Shown here: in pieces, positions 63,801 through 64,000 of the stretch
How positions within the stretch are numbered: the first letter of the stretch is position 1
Layout of the letters: every line of letters starts with the position of its first letter
NCBI RefSeq assembly: GCF_000308695.1
Contig: NZ_BAGG01000031.1
Span: forward strand, 1 to 64,000
Source of the DNA: Nocardia takedensis NBRC 100417
GTDB lineage: Bacteria > Actinomycetota > Actinomycetes > Mycobacteriales > Mycobacteriaceae
Direction: 5' to 3'
DNA: 64,000 nt
Notes under the pieces: model-generated
Told to the model about the DNA's origin: nothing
What the model saw: only the letters and a program-made list of their open reading frames with translations
Database searches by the model: none
Position numbers and translations under genes: made by a program

Positions 63801-64000
63801 CGGCGAGCGTTTCCCGCTCAAGGCCGGTCTGGTGACCTCGCTCGGCTTCGGACACGTCTCGGGTCTGCTCGCGGTCGTGCATCCGGAGGCGTTCGTCCAG
63901 GCCATCGCGCCGGGTCGGCGGGCGGACTACCAGCGGCAGGCCGAACAGCGTCAGCTGGCGGGCAGGCAGCGTTTCGCCGAGGCCATGTGCGGCGGCGCGC
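54856..64000 (+). CDS. fas: Type I fatty acid synthase (multidomain FAS-I), 3' end outside window
   Basis: The frame is open from TTG 54856 to the window end: about 3048 residues, nearly full length for actinobacterial FAS-I (about 3070-3100). The domain order is standard. AT has Ser160 in GHSQG. The FMN-dependent ER starts near 420 (GGRAGGHHSW). The dehydratase hot-dog has DHNPIH (1257-1262). Malonyl/palmitoyl transferase has Ser1467 (GHSVG). ACP carries pantetheine Ser1838 (GVSSRRNQ). KR has TGASKGS near 2146. KS has Cys2739, His2891 and His2932. It makes C16-C26 acyl-CoA, the primer and alpha-branch source of mycolic acids. TTG is chosen because homology (APYALAFGGQG) begins just after it; GTG 54790 is the only other candidate. 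acpS is expected downstream. Confidence 0.92.
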   Translation, partial: MTINESTETGTGSSARITAQRGEVRAPLLDRLLDGAPYALAFGGQGAQWLGELEEIGRDSALEPELTALVNEAAALLEPVASQLLVVRPVGFDPIGWLLEEELADPDAGDSSAAPSDAVLRSAPVSMPGVLLAQLAALRALRLQGLDPSENAPVAVVGHSQGLLAAAAVEAGGSRDAELLAIAQLVGAAAGLVARRRGLMPVGEKSSMLAVSNVDPERLRAVLAEVSEGVDPKAAAVISIRNGRRRVVLSGTPAQLGRVRARCGEIHDEQSKAREAKQFGGAVFAPVFEDLPVDVAFHHPALGDTVDLVGGWAAQCGLDRELASRMAKEILVDPVDWVATVDEVVAAGARWILDLGPGDLLSRVTGGSLKGAGVGIVAAATRAGQRSLLTPGAAPTVARPWSSFAPKPVRLPNGRIVVETSFTKLTGRSPILLAGMTPTTVDAKIVAAAANAGHWAELAGGGQVTEQIFADRVAELKTLLQPGRTVQFNSLFLDPYLWKLQLGGKRLVQKARQAGAPFDGVIVTAGIPELEEAVALIQELTEVGISHVAFKPGTVAQIRAVLRIADEVPDYPVIMHIEGGRAGGHHSWEDLDDLLIETYAELRGRDNVVVCVGGGIGTPERATEYLTGEWSAAHGYPVMPLDGVLVGTAAMATLEATTAPEVKQLLVDTPGTPDWVGAGTANGGMASGRSQLGADIHEIDNAASRTGRLLDEVAGDADAVAERREEIIAALNTTAKPYFGDVATMTYLDWLERYVELAVGLDRRKDFDCGSDIGEAIIDATRSVWLDITWRDRFAEMVRRTESRLNPADRGEIETLFADDDEFERPVDAICRLKERYTAAETTLLHPADVPFFISLCKIPGKPVNFVPVVDGDVRRWWRSDSLWQAHDPRYSADQVCVIPGTVAVAGITRVDEPVGELLDRFEQDTAYALVRAGDVPAAVDARRVAGVTGGPIDTVLAAPDVQWSGRTTVNPVHRLGDLTEWTVDGKGAVHPRTGATLVETTGPEAENAYVELSVPLLGRDAVKIRITVPVSAYNGGAPVITEDDAETAMSALLAVAAGQSLPEVKGGTAHLNVAWTPDLLADHAGVTGSGLPASLSTLGRTVPDVLVGACWPAVFAVLGATRTADGASVIEGMLDLVHLDHQVQLHDELPADTSVLVVRATAGETVDTDMGRVVEVSVKITGMLDKPETGLSMPPVATLTERFAIRGRNGAGELADPPRAAGSVSDSVTDTPRRRRRDVTMVAPRAMHAFAAVSGDHNPIHTSESAAKLAGLGSPIVHGMWLSAAAQHAVSAVDPDSAAPARTLTAWTTRFLGMVRPGAEIDVRVERIAVDAGSEIVEVSCRTGGDLVMTATGRTAAPKTVYAFPGQGIQAKGMGLDARTRSKAAKEIWDRADKHTREALGFSILAVVRDNPTYLKARGVEHRHPDGVLHLTQFTQVAMATLGVAQVAELREAGAMVEGAMLAGHSVGEYNALAAVAGVLPLEAVLEVVFQRGSAMHELVPRDAKGRSNYRMAAIRPSQIGLPDDEVVSFVAGVGERVGEFLEVVNLNLRGSQYAIAGTVAGLEALETEIDRRRAEFGGKRAFILVPGIDVPFHSTVLRKGVPEFRQKLEQLLPQDLHPEILVGRYIPNLVPKPFSLDRAFVQEIADLVPSEPLTEVLADFDGWAARPNDLCRVVLIELLAWQFASPVRWIETQDLLFTAVADGGLGVERFVEIGLGATPTVANLASQTLKLPSFGSAAVEVLNIEREASIVYATDTDPAPVDDEPEDTPAETAAAPAAAAPAPVAAPVASSGGPRPDDIVFSAADATRVLIALWTKLRLDQIGPVDTIEGLCDGVSSRRNQLLVDLGAELSLGAIDGAADADMGALSATVERLARTYKPFGSVLSDSIGDHLRKVFGPSGKRPAAIAERVKKVWELGDGWAHHVTAEVSLGTREGASVRGGDLGGLVGGALGDGAAVDAAVDAAVQAVASRRGVSVTLPAAGGGGGGTVDAAALGEFTEQITGRDGVLAKAARVILDELGLSEQISAVEAADDSLADLVSAELGSDWPRMVAPTFDGRKAVLIDDRWATAREDLVRLWLGEDSEDVAVEGYLGAGEAVAAQAEWWRARAKHEARSVLAGVYERIAEAARTEEPGLWSSDVAVITGASKGSIAAAVTGRLLRGGATVVVTTSSLNDERLGFYRSLYRDNARQGAALWVAPANMASYQDIDALIEWVGTEQVDNAGGAKVKTKDAMTPTLLLPFAAPRVAGDLSDAGARAELEMRVLLWSVERLIGGLSALGADHDVDAKLHVVLPGSPNRGLFGGDGAYGESKAALDAVVAKWRAEKSWAARVTLVHALIGWVRGTGLMGHNDPMVDAVEAAGVQTWSTAEMADELLKWCTSRARQVTATGPQQIDLTGGLARAKLDLPALAKQAAEQAAVEESEADDVATIPALPAPPTLSSALPVPEWGEVTADLADMVVIVGAGELGPYGSARTRFEVEVADELSAAGVLELAWTTGMVTWENDPKPGWYDTESGDLVPESELAERYHDAVVARCGVRRYADDGAMLDNTAPLMTSVFLDEDLSFTVGTEAEARAFHGSDPEHTVITPAESGDWTVTRKAGTEIRVPRKTKLSRTVGGQIPTGWDPTIWGISADMASSVDRVALWNIACTVDAFVSSGFSPAELMSWVHPSLVANTQGTGMGGMSSMRSLYVDNLLGEPRPNDILQEALPNVALAHVVQSYVGSYGAMVHPVAACATAAVSVEEGVDKIRLGKADVVVAGGFDDLGIEGIVGFGDMSATADSAAMSAKGISDRYFSRANDRRRGGFVESQGGGTVLLARGEVALELGLPVLGVVAYAQSFADGVHTSIPAPGLGALGAGRGGRESRFAAELRKLGVGADDIAVISKHDTSTAANDPNESELHERLAEAIGRTEGAPLFVVSQKSLTGHAKGGAAAFQLIGLCQVLENGVVPPNRSLDCVDDKMAAYPHLVWAREPLRFGERFPLKAGLVTSLGFGHVSGLLAVVHPEAFVQAIAPGRRADYQRQAEQRQLAGRQRFAEAMCGGA

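Noticed and set aside
54658..63882. Very long minus-strand open frame opposite fas
   Set aside because: It is the antisense shadow of the fas gene, with Arg/Gly/His-rich translation and no ribosome site; GC3-biased genes routinely create such open frames.
1..64000. CRISPR arrays and insertion sequences
   Set aside because: No regularly spaced repeats and no intact transposase gene were recognised on either strand.

Overview
The window reads as chromosome of a Nocardia-like member of the Mycobacteriales. The DNA is very GC-rich with strongly GC3-biased codons. It carries a type I (multidomain) fatty acid synthase, an MspA-family porin, a FadE5-like acyl-CoA dehydrogenase and a BacA/Rv1819c-like ABC transporter, a combination typical of mycolate-forming actinobacteria. 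Genus is inferred from gene content; nothing here proves species.

Layout. 1-5277: a translationally coupled operon (an unknown protein cut by the window edge, a CHAT caspase-like protease, and a TPR protein), followed by a convergent TetR gene. 6108-9635: a tiny zinc-ribbon gene, a stand-alone GerE/LuxR HTH protein, and a coupled PaaK-like adenylate-forming enzyme plus ThiF/E1-like pair. 9671-16252: a double-TetR fusion, two more stand-alone GerE proteins, a secreted-side M48-type membrane peptidase with its coupled partner, and hypotheticals. 17058-22692: FAD oxidoreductase, FadE5-like dehydrogenase, small membrane protein, and a convergent BacA-like transporter. 22887-28686: a small zinc-binding DUF6011-like protein, AraC regulator, NUDIX hydrolase, VOC protein and three exported proteins (trypsin-like protease, Tat-exported HtaA-like protein, MspA-type porin). 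28687-39509: accessory DNA with a VapC remnant, hypotheticals, a homocysteine S-methyltransferase, a PLP aminotransferase next to an unusual 2-hydroxyacid dehydrogenase, and several XRE regulators. 40089-48839: a defence island made of an AIPR-family protein and a complete type I restriction-modification system in the order hsdR-hsdS-hsdM. 49431-53769: an HNH remnant, a pterin dehydratase coupled to an XRE/TPR regulator, and small genes that look like element or accessory DNA, one with a canonical -1 slippery heptamer at a reading-frame change. 54389-64000: tRNA-Leu(UAG) and fas, which runs off the window end.

How parts fit together. Two regions look like conflict or defence systems: CHAT-TPR at the left end and AIPR plus type I RM in the middle. 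The PaaK-like/E1-like pair suggests an uncharacterised adenylation pathway. The fas promoter region carries three related inverted-repeat boxes that fit binding of a TetR-type activator such as FasR. Many convergent gene pairs are separated by long GC-rich hairpins with no U-tract, as is usual for actinobacterial terminators.
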